DNA from: Pseudomonas synxantha BG33R
Lineage (GTDB): Bacteria; Pseudomonadota; Gammaproteobacteria; Pseudomonadales; Pseudomonadaceae
NCBI RefSeq assembly: GCF_000263715.2
Contig: NZ_CM001514.1
Coordinates: 1,288,936 to 1,352,935 of the forward strand
Direction: 5' to 3'
DNA length: 64,000 nt
Made by a program: the position numbers and the translations under genes. A model generated the notes under the pieces. That model saw only the letters and a list, made by a program, of their open reading frames with translations. It was not told the origin of the DNA and searched no databases. This document shows positions 25,490 through 37,113 of the stretch, piece after piece (within the stretch, counting starts at the first letter, position 1; the number at the start of each line of letters is the position of its first letter).

Positions 25490-27387
25490 GTCGACTCAAC
25501 TTTTTTAGCGCCCGCCAGCGGCAGGTTCAGGACAAAGGCAGTACCACCACCGGCCGGGTGTTCCACGGCCAGGCTGCCACCGGTCGCGGCTGCGAGGCTA
25601 GCGGACAGGGTCAGGCCCAGCCCCAGGCCTTGTTCGCCGGGCTTGGTGGTGAAGAAAGGTTCGAACAAATGCTTGCGTGCCTCAGGGGCGATGCCGTGAC
25701 CATTGTCGCGTACCAGCAGGCGGTATTTGCCCTCGGTACTCTGGCCCTCCAACCACAATTGCGGCGCCGGTTGCGTCTGCATCGCGTCCAGAGCATTACC
25801 AATCAGGTTGACCAGAATCTGTTCCAGGCGTGTCTGGTCGATCTGCAACTGGGCGGGTGCGAAGTCGCGGTGCAAGGTCAGTGGCAAACCGTCCATGCGT
25901 GCGCCCAGCACCTGGAACGCAGCGTCCACGGCCTTGCCCAGGCTGGCTTCGCCCTGGTCATCGCCGCGCCGGGCGAACGAGCGCAGGCTGGCGGTGATAC
26001 GGCCCATGCGGTCGATCAGTTCGTTGATGGTCTTGAGGTTGGTGCTGGCGGTGTCCAGGGCGCCGCGCTCAAGGAAGCGCACGGTATTGCCGGACAGGGT
26101 GCGCAGCGCGGCCAGCGGCTGGTTCAACTCGTGGGCGATGCTGGTGGACATCTGGCCTATGGCGGCGAGTTTGCCGGCCTGCACCAATTCGTCCTGGGCG
26201 CGGCGCAGGGTCTCTTCAGCCTGGCGCCGTTCGCGGATCTGGCCCTTGAGCCGTTCGTTACTGGCGCGCAGGTCGGCGGTGCGTTCGGCGATCCGCCGCT
26301 CCAGTTGGCTGTTGGCTTCCTGCAGGGCTTCCCGAGCGGCGAGGCGGGTGGCGATGACCTTGCGTCGCTCGTTCCAGGCAATCAGCAGGAAGGCGACAAG
26401 GCCGAAGGCAACTGCTACCAGAATGCCCTGATTGATCGCGGCACGGCGCAGGTCATTGAGCGGGGTGAGCAGGGTGAAATTCCACGGCGTGTCGTTGAGC
26501 GGTCGGGTTTGCGCCAGGTAGCTGACAGCGTGCTGGTCGTTGACCACTTCCGAATTGGCCGGGAAGGTCAGTTTCTCGGTGCCTTCGTTCAGGCGCTCGC
26601 GGGCCAGGGGTTGCAGTTCATTGAGCGTCGCCCAGTAATATTGCAGGCTGTGGGCCAGGCGATCCTTGGTGTCATCGCTCAGCGGGCGTACAGCCTTGAG
26701 GCGGCGCGCCGGGTCACTGGACAGAATGATGATGCCGTTCTCGTCGCTCACGAACGCCTCGAGACGGGCACGCTGCCAGCGTTCTTCGAGGGCTTCGAGG
26801 CGCACCTTGACCACGGCGACGCCGATGATCTTGCCGTGCTCTTCCAGGCCATGGGCCAGGTAATAGCCGGGTTCGCCGTTGGTGCTGCCGATACCGTAGA
26901 AACGGCCGGGTTGGCCGCGTACGGCATTCTGGAAATAGGCGCGAAAAGACAGGTCCTCACCCTGGTAACTGTCGGCATCGCGCCAGTTACTGGTGGCCAG
27001 CACGCGGCCGGTGGTGTCCATCACGTAGATGGCTCGGCTGCGACTGCGACGATTCAGGCCCTCAAGGTAGTCGTTGACCGTTTTACGGGTTTCCTGATTC
27101 GGCTCGGCCAGCAATTGCGACACGCTGGACTCCAGCTCCAGCAGGCTGGGCAGGTAGGTGTATTTGCTCAGTTCACTTTCGACGGTGCGGGCGTGCAACT
27201 CCAACTGGCGTTCGCCGTTGTCGCTGAGGGTGCGGATGCCATAGTACTCGCTGACCCAAAAGCCGATATAACCCAGGCCGATCATCAGGGCGATGATCAA
27301 CGGCGGAAGGAACAGTTGGCGTATCAGACGAGGCTTCACGGCAAGTGATGGCGGTGCGGCGCGATATTGATTGGGGTCGCATTTCAT
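25486..27387 (-). CDS. aauS: AauS, sensor kinase for glutamate/aspartate
   Basis: A 633-residue DctB-like kinase. A membrane helix near residues 25-45 (LPPLIIALMIGLGYIGFWV), a large periplasmic double-Cache-like sensor, a second helix near 315-330 (ILVAVAFGLVAFLLIAW), a coiled-coil linker and HisKA with His419 in IAHELNQPLAAL. ATPase motifs NLIGNALDAM, DNGHGI and GLGLGL are present. ATG 27387 has AAGG 8 nt upstream and is preferred over the adjoining GTG at 27390. The neighbours aauR and aatJQMP identify the ligand class as acidic amino acids. Confidence 0.88.
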   Translation of the reverse strand: MKCDPNQYRAAPPSLAVKPRLIRQLFLPPLIIALMIGLGYIGFWVSEYYGIRTLSDNGERQLELHARTVESELSKYTYLPSLLELESSVSQLLAEPNQETRKTVNDYLEGLNRRSRSRAIYVMDTTGRVLATSNWRDADSYQGEDLSFRAYFQNAVRGQPGRFYGIGSTNGEPGYYLAHGLEEHGKIIGVAVVKVRLEALEERWQRARLEAFVSDENGIIILSSDPARRLKAVRPLSDDTKDRLAHSLQYYWATLNELQPLARERLNEGTEKLTFPANSEVVNDQHAVSYLAQTRPLNDTPWNFTLLTPLNDLRRAAINQGILVAVAFGLVAFLLIAWNERRKVIATRLAAREALQEANSQLERRIAERTADLRASNERLKGQIRERRQAEETLRRAQDELVQAGKLAAIGQMSTSIAHELNQPLAALRTLSGNTVRFLERGALDTASTNLKTINELIDRMGRITASLRSFARRGDDQGEASLGKAVDAAFQVLGARMDGLPLTLHRDFAPAQLQIDQTRLEQILVNLIGNALDAMQTQPAPQLWLEGQSTEGKYRLLVRDNGHGIAPEARKHLFEPFFTTKPGEQGLGLGLTLSASLAAATGGSLAVEHPAGGGTAFVLNLPLAGAKKVEST

Positions 27388-27433
27388 CACAGATGCCTTG
27401 GGTCAACCAGAGCTGCCAGCCTGTGCGATCCAG

Positions 27434-27522
27434 TGTGGGAGGGGGCTTGCCCCCGATAGCAGTGTGTCAGTCGATACATCTGTCACTGATCCACCGCTAT
27501 CGGGGGCAAGCCCCCTCCCACA
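27434..27522. repeat. REPIN
   Basis: Arms TGTGGGAGGGGGCTTGCCCC and complement around a core with AGTGTGTCAGTCGATACATC. It sits between aatP and aauS, which are transcribed in the same direction, and separates the transporter and regulator transcripts. Confidence 0.9.
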
Positions 27523-27557
27523 TTGGCCATATTCCTACAGTGGGAGCTGTTTAGTAC

Positions 27558-28292
27558 TTAGTGCTGCAGGATTTTCTCAAGGAAGTGCTGTGCGCGTTCG
27601 GAGCGTGCGCTGATGTCGCCGAAGAACTCTTCTTTCGGGCAGTCTTCGATGATCTTGCCGGCGTCCATGAAAATCACGCGGTCGGCCACTTTGCGCGCGA
27701 AGCCCATTTCGTGGGTCACGCACATCATGGTCATGCCTTCATGGGCCAGTTGCACCATCACGTCGAGCACTTCGTTGACCATTTCCGGGTCCAGCGCCGA
27801 GGTCGGTTCGTCGAACAGCATGACGATCGGGTCCATGGCCAGGGCGCGGGCAATCGCCACACGTTGCTGCTGGCCGCCGGAGAGCTGGCCAGGATGCTTG
27901 TGGGCGTGTGCCGACAAGCCTACGCGGTCGAGCAGTTGCAGACCCTTCTTGGTGGCTTCTTCCTTGCTGCGGCCCAGTACCTTGATCTGCGCGATGGTCA
28001 GGTTTTCAGTGATGGTCAGGTGCGGGAACAGCTCGAAGTGCTGGAACACCATGCCAACGCGTGAACGCAGTTTTGGCAGGTTGGTCTTCGGGTCGGCGAT
28101 GGAGGTGCCATCGACCACAATGTCGCCCTTCTGGAACGGTTCCAGCGCGTTGACGCACTTGATCAGGGTGGACTTGCCCGAGCCGGAGGGCCCGCACACC
28201 ACGATCACTTCGCCTTTCTTAACCTCGGTGCTGCAATCGGTCAGCACCTGGAAGTCGCCATACCACTTGTTGATGTTCTTGATAGAGATCAT
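27558..28292 (-). CDS. aatP: AatP, ATPase of the glutamate/aspartate ABC transporter
   Basis: A 244-residue polar-amino-acid ABC ATPase (GltL family). Walker A is GPSGSGKST (34-42), the signature is [15 protein letters not shown], Walker B is [12 protein letters not shown] and the H-loop His is in CVTHEMGFA. It energises uptake through AatQ/AatM with the binding protein AatJ. The start overlaps the aatM stop by 4 bp. Last gene of the aatJQMP cluster. Confidence 0.93.
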   Translation of the reverse strand: MISIKNINKWYGDFQVLTDCSTEVKKGEVIVVCGPSGSGKSTLIKCVNALEPFQKGDIVVDGTSIADPKTNLPKLRSRVGMVFQHFELFPHLTITENLTIAQIKVLGRSKEEATKKGLQLLDRVGLSAHAHKHPGQLSGGQQQRVAIARALAMDPIVMLFDEPTSALDPEMVNEVLDVMVQLAHEGMTMMCVTHEMGFARKVADRVIFMDAGKIIEDCPKEEFFGDISARSERAQHFLEKILQH

Positions 28293-28960
28293 ACGGCAAA
28301 CCTTTTTTGCAGACGCTTGACCAGCAGCGAGGCGGAAAAGCTGATGATGAAGTAGACGACACCGGCAAAGATCAGGAACTCATTGGAGCGGCCGATGATG
28401 TCGCCGTTGGAGCGGGCGGAGTTGAGGAAGTCCACCAGGCCCACGGTGTAGACCAGGGAGGTGTCCTGGAACAGGATGATCGACTGTTGCAGCAGCAACG
28501 GCGTCATCTTGCGGAACGCCTGGGGCAGGATGATCAGGCGCATGGTCTGGCCGTAGGTCATGCCCATCGCTTGTGCCGCTGCCATCTGGCCCTTGGGGAT
28601 CGACTGCACGCCGGCCCGCACGATTTCGCAGAAGTACGCAGCCTCGAACATCATGAATGCCACGACGCAGGACGTGAACGCACCGATCGGCGTGTCTTCG
28701 CCGGTGATCCAGCGCAGTACGAACGGCACCGCCAGGTAGAACCAGGTGATCACCAGCAGCAGCGGGATCGAGCGGAAGTAGTTCACATAGGCGCCGGCCA
28801 CACGCGACAGCAGTTTATTGGACGACAAGCGCATCAGTGCCAGGATGGTCCCGATGATGATGCCGCCGACCACGCCCATGACCATCAGCTTCAAGGTCAT
28901 GACCATGCCGTTCCACAGGCCCGGGATGGCGGGGATGATGCCGCTGAAATCGAAGTCCAT
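28289..28960 (-). CDS. aatM: AatM, permease of the glutamate/aspartate ABC transporter
   Basis: A 223-residue HisM-type permease (GltK-like) with several predicted membrane helices and the cytoplasmic EAA-type loop [19 protein letters not shown]. It pairs with AatQ in the inner membrane. Its start overlaps the aatQ stop (1 bp) and its end overlaps aatP by 4 bp, indicating translational coupling. Confidence 0.92.
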   Translation of the reverse strand: MDFDFSGIIPAIPGLWNGMVMTLKLMVMGVVGGIIIGTILALMRLSSNKLLSRVAGAYVNYFRSIPLLLVITWFYLAVPFVLRWITGEDTPIGAFTSCVVAFMMFEAAYFCEIVRAGVQSIPKGQMAAAQAMGMTYGQTMRLIILPQAFRKMTPLLLQQSIILFQDTSLVYTVGLVDFLNSARSNGDIIGRSNEFLIFAGVVYFIISFSASLLVKRLQKRFAV

Positions 28961-29706
28961 TATTTACCCCCCACGGAGATCAGGCCGGGCACTGCGACTT
29001 TCTTCTCCACCACGCGCATCAGCAGCATCAGGCTCATGTTCAGGGTGAAGTAGATCAGCGTGGCCAGGGTGAAGGCTTCAAACAGGTTGGCCGAAAACTC
29101 GGCGGTCTGTTTGGTTTGCGCCAGCAGTTCCATCAAGCCGATCAAGGACGCCACGGAGGAGTTCTTGAACACGTTGAGGAATTCGGAGGTAAGCGGTGGA
29201 ATGATGATGCGATACGCCTGGGGCAGCAGCACGTTCCAGTAGATCTGCGGCAGCTTGAAGCCCATGGCGCGCGCGGCGGATTCCTGGCCACGTGGCAGCG
29301 CCTGGATGCCTGTACGTACTTGCTCACACACACGGGCGGCGGTGAACAGGCCCAGGCACACCACAACGCTCAGGTAGGCCGAGGTGGTCGGGTTCAGGTC
29401 TTGTTTGTACCAGTCCTGCAGGTTTTGCGGCAGCATATCCGGTACCAGGAAGTACCAGATGAACAGCTGAACCAGCAGCGGCACGTTACGAAACAGTTCT
29501 ACGTAGCAGGTCGCAATGCCCGACACGAGGCGGTTTGGCACCGTGCGCATGACCCCCAGAATGGAGCCCAGCAGCAAGGCGATAATCCATGCCACGATGG
29601 CGATGGCGATGGTCCAGCCCAGCCCGGAGATGTACCAGTCGAGATAAGTCTCGCTGCCCACGCCGGTGGACTTGAAGAACACGCCCCAGTCCCAGTTGTA
29701 ATTCAT
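28960..29706 (-). CDS. aatQ: AatQ, permease of the glutamate/aspartate ABC transporter
   Basis: A 248-residue GltJ-like permease. ATG 29706 with AGGGGAG 6 nt upstream is chosen over longer in-frame starts. Membrane helices and the loop RAMGFKLPQIYWNVLLPQA, which docks to the ATPase, are visible. A 193-bp gap with a strong stem-loop separates it from aatJ, the normal arrangement that allows more binding protein than permease. Confidence 0.92.
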   Translation of the reverse strand: MNYNWDWGVFFKSTGVGSETYLDWYISGLGWTIAIAIVAWIIALLLGSILGVMRTVPNRLVSGIATCYVELFRNVPLLVQLFIWYFLVPDMLPQNLQDWYKQDLNPTTSAYLSVVVCLGLFTAARVCEQVRTGIQALPRGQESAARAMGFKLPQIYWNVLLPQAYRIIIPPLTSEFLNVFKNSSVASLIGLMELLAQTKQTAEFSANLFEAFTLATLIYFTLNMSLMLLMRVVEKKVAVPGLISVGGK

Positions 29707-29854
29707 TAGGGTCTCCCCTCGAGATCGATCGATGTACAAGCACCCGCTTGGGAAGATCCTTTTCCGCCCGACAATGAATGCCAGGCACACGCGATCGGCT
29801 CGAAAACCGCCAGGTCGAGTGTTCCAAGTTGAAGCCAGCAGGTAATTACAGACG

Positions 29855-29880
29855 CCTGAGGGAGGGTTGGCTCCCTCAGG
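29855..29880. terminator. Intercistronic stem-loop between aatJ and aatQ
   Basis: A perfect 10-bp stem, CCTGAGGGAG / CTCCCTCAGG, with a 6-nt loop. On the minus strand it follows aatJ by 20 nt but lacks a T run, so it more likely acts as a partial terminator or 3'-end stabiliser that sets the aatJ:aatQMP ratio. Confidence 0.6.
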
Positions 29881-29899
29881 AGATAAGCTTAGTCAGGTA

Positions 29900-30826
29900 T
29901 CAGATTTTTACTTCTGGCGCTGGTTTGTCGCTTGGGTTGGCGATCAGCTCCTTGACCTTGTCGCTCATCGGGAAGTTCAGGTTCAGGCCCTTCGGTGGGA
30001 TTGGGCTTTCGAACCATTTGGCGTAGATCTTGTTGATCTCGCCGGACTTGTACAGGGCGACAATGGCGTCATCCACGGCTTTCTTGAAGTCCGGGTCGCC
30101 TTTGCGAACCATGCAGGCATAGGCTTCGAAGGACTGCGGAGTGCCGGTGATAACCCAGTCATCCGGCTTCTTGGCCTTGGCTTCTTCACCGGCCAGCAGC
30201 GCGTCGTCCATCATGAACGCAACGGCACGGCCGCTTTCGAGCATCTGGAAGGATTCGCCGTGGTCTTTGGCGGAGATAACGTTCATGCCCATCTGCTTGT
30301 CGGCGTTCATCGCCTTGATGATGCGCTCGGACGTGGTGCCGGCGGTGGTCACGACGTTCTTGCCTTTGAGGTCGGCAAAGTCAGCGTAGGACGGCTTGCC
30401 TTCCTTGTCTTTCTTGACCAGCAGGCGGGTGCCGATTTCGAAGATGTTGACGGTGAAGTCGACTTGCTGGGCGCGTTCGGCGTTGTTGGTGGTGGAGCCG
30501 CATTCCAGGTCCGCGGTGCCGTTCTGGATCAACGGGATACGGGTTTGCGAGGTCACCAGGTTGTATTTGGCTTTCAGGTCGGGTTTGTTCAGGTCTTTTT
30601 TCAGTTGTTCAACGACGGCCAACTGAATGTCGTGGGAGTAGCCCACGGGTTTGCCCGAACCATCCGCAATGTAGGAAAACGGAATAGAGCTGTCGCGGTG
30701 AGCGAGAGTGATGGTGCCGGAGTCGTTGATTTTCTTCAGCGTGCCGGTGAGTTCTGCGGCGAAAACTGGAGTGCTGATCAGAGCAGCAGCGATAGCTGCG
30801 CCCAGGATATGGGGAACGATACGCAT
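29900..30826 (-). CDS. aatJ: AatJ, periplasmic glutamate/aspartate-binding protein
   Basis: A 308-residue solute-binding protein of the GltI family. The signal peptide is MRIVPHILGAAIAAALISTP followed by VFAAE. The family hallmarks SIPFSYIADGSGKPVGYSHDI and DLECGSTTNN are clear. ATG 30826 with AGGAAG 5 nt upstream is chosen over the adjacent TTG. It delivers glutamate or aspartate to AatQM. A sigma-54 promoter (30939-30954) and two AauR-type sites lie upstream, so expression should need RpoN, AauR and the amino acid. Confidence 0.93.
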   Translation of the reverse strand: MRIVPHILGAAIAAALISTPVFAAELTGTLKKINDSGTITLAHRDSSIPFSYIADGSGKPVGYSHDIQLAVVEQLKKDLNKPDLKAKYNLVTSQTRIPLIQNGTADLECGSTTNNAERAQQVDFTVNIFEIGTRLLVKKDKEGKPSYADFADLKGKNVVTTAGTTSERIIKAMNADKQMGMNVISAKDHGESFQMLESGRAVAFMMDDALLAGEEAKAKKPDDWVITGTPQSFEAYACMVRKGDPDFKKAVDDAIVALYKSGEINKIYAKWFESPIPPKGLNLNFPMSDKVKELIANPSDKPAPEVKI

Positions 30827-30938
30827 CAATACTTCCTCGACATTTGTTTTTTTTATGAAGCCAGGTGAACGGCTCTCTTGTATAGCGAATGCCCGTGACG
30901 GCTCCTAAGGCGCCTCAGGTAATCGTCAGAGAGTGTAG

Positions 30939-30954
30939 AGCATGAGTCGTGCCA
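30939..30954 (-). promoter_or_regulatory. Sigma-54 promoter of aatJ
   Basis: On the minus strand TGGCACGACTCATGCT matches TGGCACG-N4-TTGCW with a perfect -24 box and correct spacing to the -12 GC. Transcription would begin near 30928, about 100 nt upstream of the aatJ ATG. Confidence 0.8.
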
Positions 30955-31030
30955 TACCGAAAATAAAAGGATAACTACATGATTTATATGGGGATTAACT
31001 TTTTGTTTCGGCGATATTTTCAGGCGGGGG

Positions 31031-31044
31031 TCCGGCAAACCGAA
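31031..31044. promoter_or_regulatory. AauR binding site 1 (one mismatch)
   Basis: TCCGG-CAAA-CCGAA differs by one base from the AauR palindrome TTCGG-N4-CCGAA. It is about 85 bp upstream of the aatJ -24 element. Confidence 0.65.
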
Positions 31045-31062
31045 TAGGGTGGAGGGGGGGTG

Positions 31063-31076
31063 TTCGGAAAACCGAA
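31063..31076. promoter_or_regulatory. AauR binding site 2 (perfect)
   Basis: TTCGG-AAAA-CCGAA is a perfect copy of the AauR palindrome known from P. putida. Its centre is 32 bp (three helical turns) from site 1, so both would face the same side of the DNA. Confidence 0.8.
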
Positions 31077-31082
31077 TAGTCC

Positions 31083-31179
31083 GTAGGGGCGAGCTTGCTC
31101 GCGAAAAACGCAAAAGCGCCGCGTTTATGCTGAATAAACGCGGCGCTCTCAGGTTTTTCGCGAGCAAGCTCGCTCTTAC
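31083..31179. repeat. Nested REPIN/terminator palindrome between glpD and aatJ
   Basis: Outer REP-like arms (GGGGCGAGCTTGCTCGCGAA and complement) enclose a perfect 14-bp stem, AGCGCCGCGTTTAT / ATAAACGCGGCGCT (31115-31147), with loop GCTGA. On the minus strand the stem is followed by TTTTGCGTTTTT, so it should also act as the intrinsic terminator of glpD. Confidence 0.8.
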
Positions 31180-31189
31180 AATTGGGCGG

Positions 31190-32728
31190 TCAGGCCGCTT
31201 CGATCTTGCTGCGGCTCTGCTCGACCTTGGACAGGTAACGCTGCAGGTTTTCCTGCTCCTGCGGTGTGGTGAACAGGCCAAGCTTGGTACGGCGCCACAG
31301 CACGTCCTGCGGTTGGGTCACCCACTCTTCGGCGCACAGGTAGTCGACTTCGCGGGTATACAGGCCGCCACCCAGGTGGTCACCGAGGTCAGCCAGCGAT
31401 TGCACGCCTTCCAATAGGCGCCAGGTGCGGCTGCCATAAGTGGTGGACCAGCGGCGGGCGATCTCGCTCGGCACCCAGTCGAACTTGTTGCGGATGGCTT
31501 CGGCCAGCGCTTCAGGCGTGCTCATGTTTTCGCCGCCGGGCAGGCTGGCGGTGGCGGTCCAGCTTGGGCGCATCTGGGTAAAGTACGGCGCCAGTTGGGC
31601 CATGGCCGATTCGGCCAGCTTGCGATAGGTGGTCAGCTTGCCGCCGAACACCGACAGGATCGGCGCTTCGCCGGTACCGCCGGACAGCGACAAGGTGTAG
31701 TCACGCGTAATGGCCGACGGGTTGTCCGATTCGTCATTGCACAGTGGGCGCACACCGGAATACGTGTGGACGATATCCTCGCGGCTCAGTTGCTTCTTGA
31801 AGTGCGCGTTGACCACCTTGAGCATGTAGTCGGTTTCACCTTCGGTAATCGCAACTGCAGCCGGGTCGCCCGTGTATTCGCGATCGGTGGTGCCGATGAT
31901 GGTCAGGTGGTTCAGGTACGGAATGGTGAAGACGATGCGTTGGTCTTCGTTCTGCAGGATATGCGCATGGGCACCCTCGTACAGTCTTGGCACGATCAGG
32001 TGGCTGCCCTGGATCAGGCGAATGCCATAAGGCGAATCCAGCTTCAGGTCGTCCCTGATGAATTTGGCTACCCACGGGCCGGCGGCATTCACCAGCGCGC
32101 GTGCGCGGATCGAGAACAGGCTGCCGTCGGCACGTTCCATGTTCATTTCCCACAAGCCGTTGCTGCGCTTGGCGCTGACGCAACGGGTCTGCGTGTGGAT
32201 GTGCGCGCCTTTCTCGCGGGCAGCCATGGCGTTGAGTACCACCAGGCGGGCGTCGTCGACCCAGCAGTCGGAGTATTCAAAGCCCTTGGTGATTTCGCTT
32301 TTGAGTGGGCTGTCGGCGCCGAACTTGAGGCTTTTGGAGCCCGCCAGCTTTTCGCGCTTGCCCAAGTGGTCATAAAGGAACAGACCGGCACGAATCATCC
32401 ACGCCGGGCGCAGGTGCGGGCGGTGTGGCAGGACGAAGCGCATTTGCTTGACGATGTGCGGGGCCTTGGCCAGCAGTACTTCACGCTCGGCGAGGGCTTC
32501 ACGCACCAGGCGGAATTCGTAATGTTCCAGATAACGCAGACCACCGTGGATCAGCTTGCTGCTGGCCGACGACGTATGGCTGGCCAAGTCATCCTTTTCG
32601 CAAAGGAATACCGACAACCCGCGACCGGCTGCGTCTGCTGCAATGCCGACGCCGTTGATCCCGCCACCAATTACGGCAACGTCATAGACTTCGGCAAGCG
32701 GTGGAGCAGGCAAGGTGGAAGGGTTCAT
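31190..32728 (-). CDS. glpD: Aerobic glycerol-3-phosphate dehydrogenase
   Basis: A 512-residue FAD enzyme that oxidises sn-glycerol-3-phosphate to dihydroxyacetone phosphate at the inner membrane and passes electrons to quinone. The FAD dinucleotide fold is at the N-terminus (VAVIGGGINGVGIAADAAGRG) and the family motif GGLRYLEHYEFRLV follows. Length matches other Pseudomonas GlpD. It is the last gene of glpFKRD on this strand, separated from glpR by a REPIN, and has its own upstream palindrome, a candidate GlpR operator. Confidence 0.95.
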   Translation of the reverse strand: MNPSTLPAPPLAEVYDVAVIGGGINGVGIAADAAGRGLSVFLCEKDDLASHTSSASSKLIHGGLRYLEHYEFRLVREALAEREVLLAKAPHIVKQMRFVLPHRPHLRPAWMIRAGLFLYDHLGKREKLAGSKSLKFGADSPLKSEITKGFEYSDCWVDDARLVVLNAMAAREKGAHIHTQTRCVSAKRSNGLWEMNMERADGSLFSIRARALVNAAGPWVAKFIRDDLKLDSPYGIRLIQGSHLIVPRLYEGAHAHILQNEDQRIVFTIPYLNHLTIIGTTDREYTGDPAAVAITEGETDYMLKVVNAHFKKQLSREDIVHTYSGVRPLCNDESDNPSAITRDYTLSLSGGTGEAPILSVFGGKLTTYRKLAESAMAQLAPYFTQMRPSWTATASLPGGENMSTPEALAEAIRNKFDWVPSEIARRWSTTYGSRTWRLLEGVQSLADLGDHLGGGLYTREVDYLCAEEWVTQPQDVLWRRTKLGLFTTPQEQENLQRYLSKVEQSRSKIEAA

Positions 32729-32762
32729 CGGCTAGCCTCGCGATCTTTTCGTCTTGGAATTC

Positions 32763-32776
32763 GAACATTAATGTTC
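32763..32776. promoter_or_regulatory. Palindrome upstream of glpD, candidate GlpR operator
   Basis: GAACATTAATGTTC is a perfect 14-bp palindrome flanked by TTC and ATTTGCGAA, 35 bp upstream of the glpD ATG. Repression of glpD by the DeoR-type GlpR encoded next door is the simplest explanation; the exact Pseudomonas GlpR consensus was not available to me. Confidence 0.5.
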
Positions 32777-32900
32777 ATTTGCGAAAATGGTAGCTGATAA
32801 ATGCGGGCACAGCCAGCTGACTTCGATTGAAAAAACTCATCGAAGGGTGGGAAAAGGAAGAATTGTGAACAAAGGTGAATGTATTGGTGTTAGTGAGGCC

Positions 32901-32974
32901 GTCATCGCGGGCAAGCCCGGCTCCCACATTTGATCGAATTTCAAACTGTGGGAGCCGGGCTTGCCCGCGATGAC
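32901..32974. repeat. REPIN
   Basis: Arms GTCATCGCGGGCAAGCCCGG and complement with a short AT-rich middle. It lies between glpR and glpD and belongs to a REP subtype with CGCGGGCAAGCCCG. Confidence 0.9.
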
Positions 32975-32987
32975 GCCTGAACAGGCG

Positions 32988-33743
32988 CTACACCACTTCC
33001 AGCCGCACCTTGTGTTCATTCAGCACTTGCACCAGCGCCGGCACCGGCTGCTGGTCAGTCACCAGGCAATCCACGAGGCTGATCGGCCCCAGGCGAATCA
33101 TGGCATTGCGCCCGAATTTGCTGGAGTCTGCCGCCAGGATCACCTGCCGCGCATTGGCGATGATGGCCTGGGAAACCCGCACCTCCTGGTAATCGAAGTC
33201 CAGCAGGCTGCCGTCCTCGTCGATCCCGCTGATACCTACCAGGGCAAAGTCCACCTTGAACTGATTGATGAAATCGACACTGGCCTGGCCCACCACGCCG
33301 CCATCGCGGCGCACGTTGCCGCCGGTCAGCAACACATCGAAGTCGTCCTTGGCACTGAGCATGGTGGCGACGTTGAGGTTATTGGTGATGATTTTCAGGT
33401 GGCTGTGATTGAGCAGCGCACGAGCGATGGATTCGGTGGTGGTGCCGATGTTGATGAACAGCGAGGCATGGTCGGGAATCTGAGCGGCGATCGCTTCGCC
33501 GATGCGTTGCTTCTCGTCACGCATCTGATCGGCCCGCATGGCGTACGCAGTGTTCTCGACACTGGAGTCATAGGCCGCGCCGCCGTGGTAGCGGCGCAGC
33601 AGATTGGCGTCCGCCAGCTGGTTGATATCGCGGCGGATGGTTTGCGGGGTGACAACGAATAGCTGCGCCATTTCCTCGATACTGACGTAGCCGCGTTCGC
33701 GGACCAGTTCGAGGATTTGTTGTTGGCGGGGAGGCAGATTCAT
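32988..33743 (-). CDS. glpR: GlpR, DeoR-family repressor of the glycerol regulon
   Basis: A 251-residue DeoR-type repressor. The N-terminal winged HTH reads [21 protein letters not shown] and [12 protein letters not shown]; the C-terminal sugar-phosphate sensor contains [16 protein letters not shown] and [11 protein letters not shown]. Glycerol-3-phosphate is the inducer in characterised GlpR. ATG 33743 with AGGA upstream is preferred over a longer in-frame start at 33848 because the HTH begins directly after it. It follows glpK by 73 bp. Confidence 0.92.
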   Translation of the reverse strand: MNLPPRQQQILELVRERGYVSIEEMAQLFVVTPQTIRRDINQLADANLLRRYHGGAAYDSSVENTAYAMRADQMRDEKQRIGEAIAAQIPDHASLFINIGTTTESIARALLNHSHLKIITNNLNVATMLSAKDDFDVLLTGGNVRRDGGVVGQASVDFINQFKVDFALVGISGIDEDGSLLDFDYQEVRVSQAIIANARQVILAADSSKFGRNAMIRLGPISLVDCLVTDQQPVPALVQVLNEHKVRLEVV

Positions 33744-33816
33744 GGGGCGTCCTTTGGGCTGCCATACAAAAGTGGCCCATGATGACGCAGGAATCCGCTC
33801 CCTGCCAGTTACAACC

Positions 33817-36253
<2,437 letters not shown>

Positions 36254-36428
36254 GGAAAACCTCAGTTGTTGTTCTTGTCTGGCGCACTGCCTCAACGGGC
36301 GGTTGCGCGATTTTCACCGTGACGAGGATCCCCATCCTTAGCCGCGGCTTACTGCTGGAGCACTGATGGACTATTCCTACAGTATTCGGAAACGAAAAAA
36401 TATAGACAAGAATGACCGCTGTCAAAGG

Positions 36429-36456
36429 TCGAAAGTGAACCATTGGTCACTTTCGA
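36429..36456. promoter_or_regulatory. 10-bp inverted repeat between glpF and ybaK
   Basis: TCGAAAGTGA and TCACTTTCGA are perfect arms around ACCATTGG. It is about 180 bp upstream of the glpF ATG and 125 bp upstream of the ybaK ATG. No T run follows on either strand, so an operator is more likely than a terminator. GlpR, Crc/CRP-type or another regulator could bind; undecided. The remaining 327-bp gap shows no gene. Confidence 0.5.
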
Positions 36457-36580
36457 ACTATTGGTCTGGTGAATGATCACGCCCTTCATACCGAGCTTTT
36501 GACCCAGCAGTGCTTGGACTAGAGCGTTTTTCCGGCGCTTGGCCTAGAATTGGGCACCTGTTTTCCCTGCCGGAGACGCC

Positions 36581-37051
36581 ATGACGCCCGCACTGGATTT
36601 GTTGAAAAAAGTTCGCGCCGAACATCGCATTCACAGTTATGAACATGACCCCAAGGCGGCGTCGTATGGTCTGGAAGCTGCGGAGAAATTGGGCCTCGAC
36701 CCGGCGCAGGTGTTCAAGACGTTATTGGCGAGCAGCGAGAAGGGCGAATTGTTGGTGGCGGTGGTGCCGGTCGTCGGAAGTCTGGACTTGAAGGCGCTTG
36801 CCCATGCGGCTGGCGTAAAAAAGGTCGAAATGGCAGACCCGGCGGCAGCACAGCGGTCTACTGGCTATCTGTTGGGCGGAATCAGCCCGCTGGGGCAGAA
36901 GAAGCGCTTGCGCACGTTTATCGACGAAACGGCGCAACCCTTTGCAACGATTTTTGTCAGTGCCGGGAGGCGAGGGCTGGAGGTGGAATTGCCCGCCGCG
37001 GTACTGGCTGAACATACCCAAGCCAAATTCGCGGCCATCGGCCGGGCGTGA
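36581..37051 (+). CDS. ybaK: Cys-tRNA(Pro)/Cys-tRNA(Cys) deacylase
   Basis: A 156-residue YbaK/EbsC protein that hydrolyses mischarged Cys-tRNA(Pro), a trans-editing step in translation. The family pattern is clear: [20 protein letters not shown], then the catalytic-region Lys in VFKTLLAS, and [14 protein letters not shown]. Length is normal. GGAG precedes the ATG by 5 nt. It stands alone, divergent from glpF. Confidence 0.93.
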   Translation: MTPALDLLKKVRAEHRIHSYEHDPKAASYGLEAAEKLGLDPAQVFKTLLASSEKGELLVAVVPVVGSLDLKALAHAAGVKKVEMADPAAAQRSTGYLLGGISPLGQKKRLRTFIDETAQPFATIFVSAGRRGLEVELPAAVLAEHTQAKFAAIGRA

Positions 37052-37075
37052 TGATCAGCCCTTTGGAGATCTAAT

Positions 37076-37102
37076 GGGGGAGGGGGCTTGCCCACTCCCA
37101 CA
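37076..37102. repeat. Remnant REP element
   Basis: GGGGGAGGGGGCTTGCCC followed by ACTCCCACA is a shortened REP hairpin between convergent ybaK and the ABC ATPase gene. Confidence 0.6.
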
Positions 37103-37113
37103 TGTATAACCGC

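Noticed and set aside
25558-27348. 596-codon plus-strand frame across aauS
   Set aside because: Antisense shadow of a histidine kinase with all catalytic motifs; low-complexity composition.
15237-32974. Repeated GTGGGAG...CTCCCAC elements considered as a CRISPR array
   Set aside because: They are single inverted pairs scattered kilobases apart, without direct repeats and spacers: REPINs.
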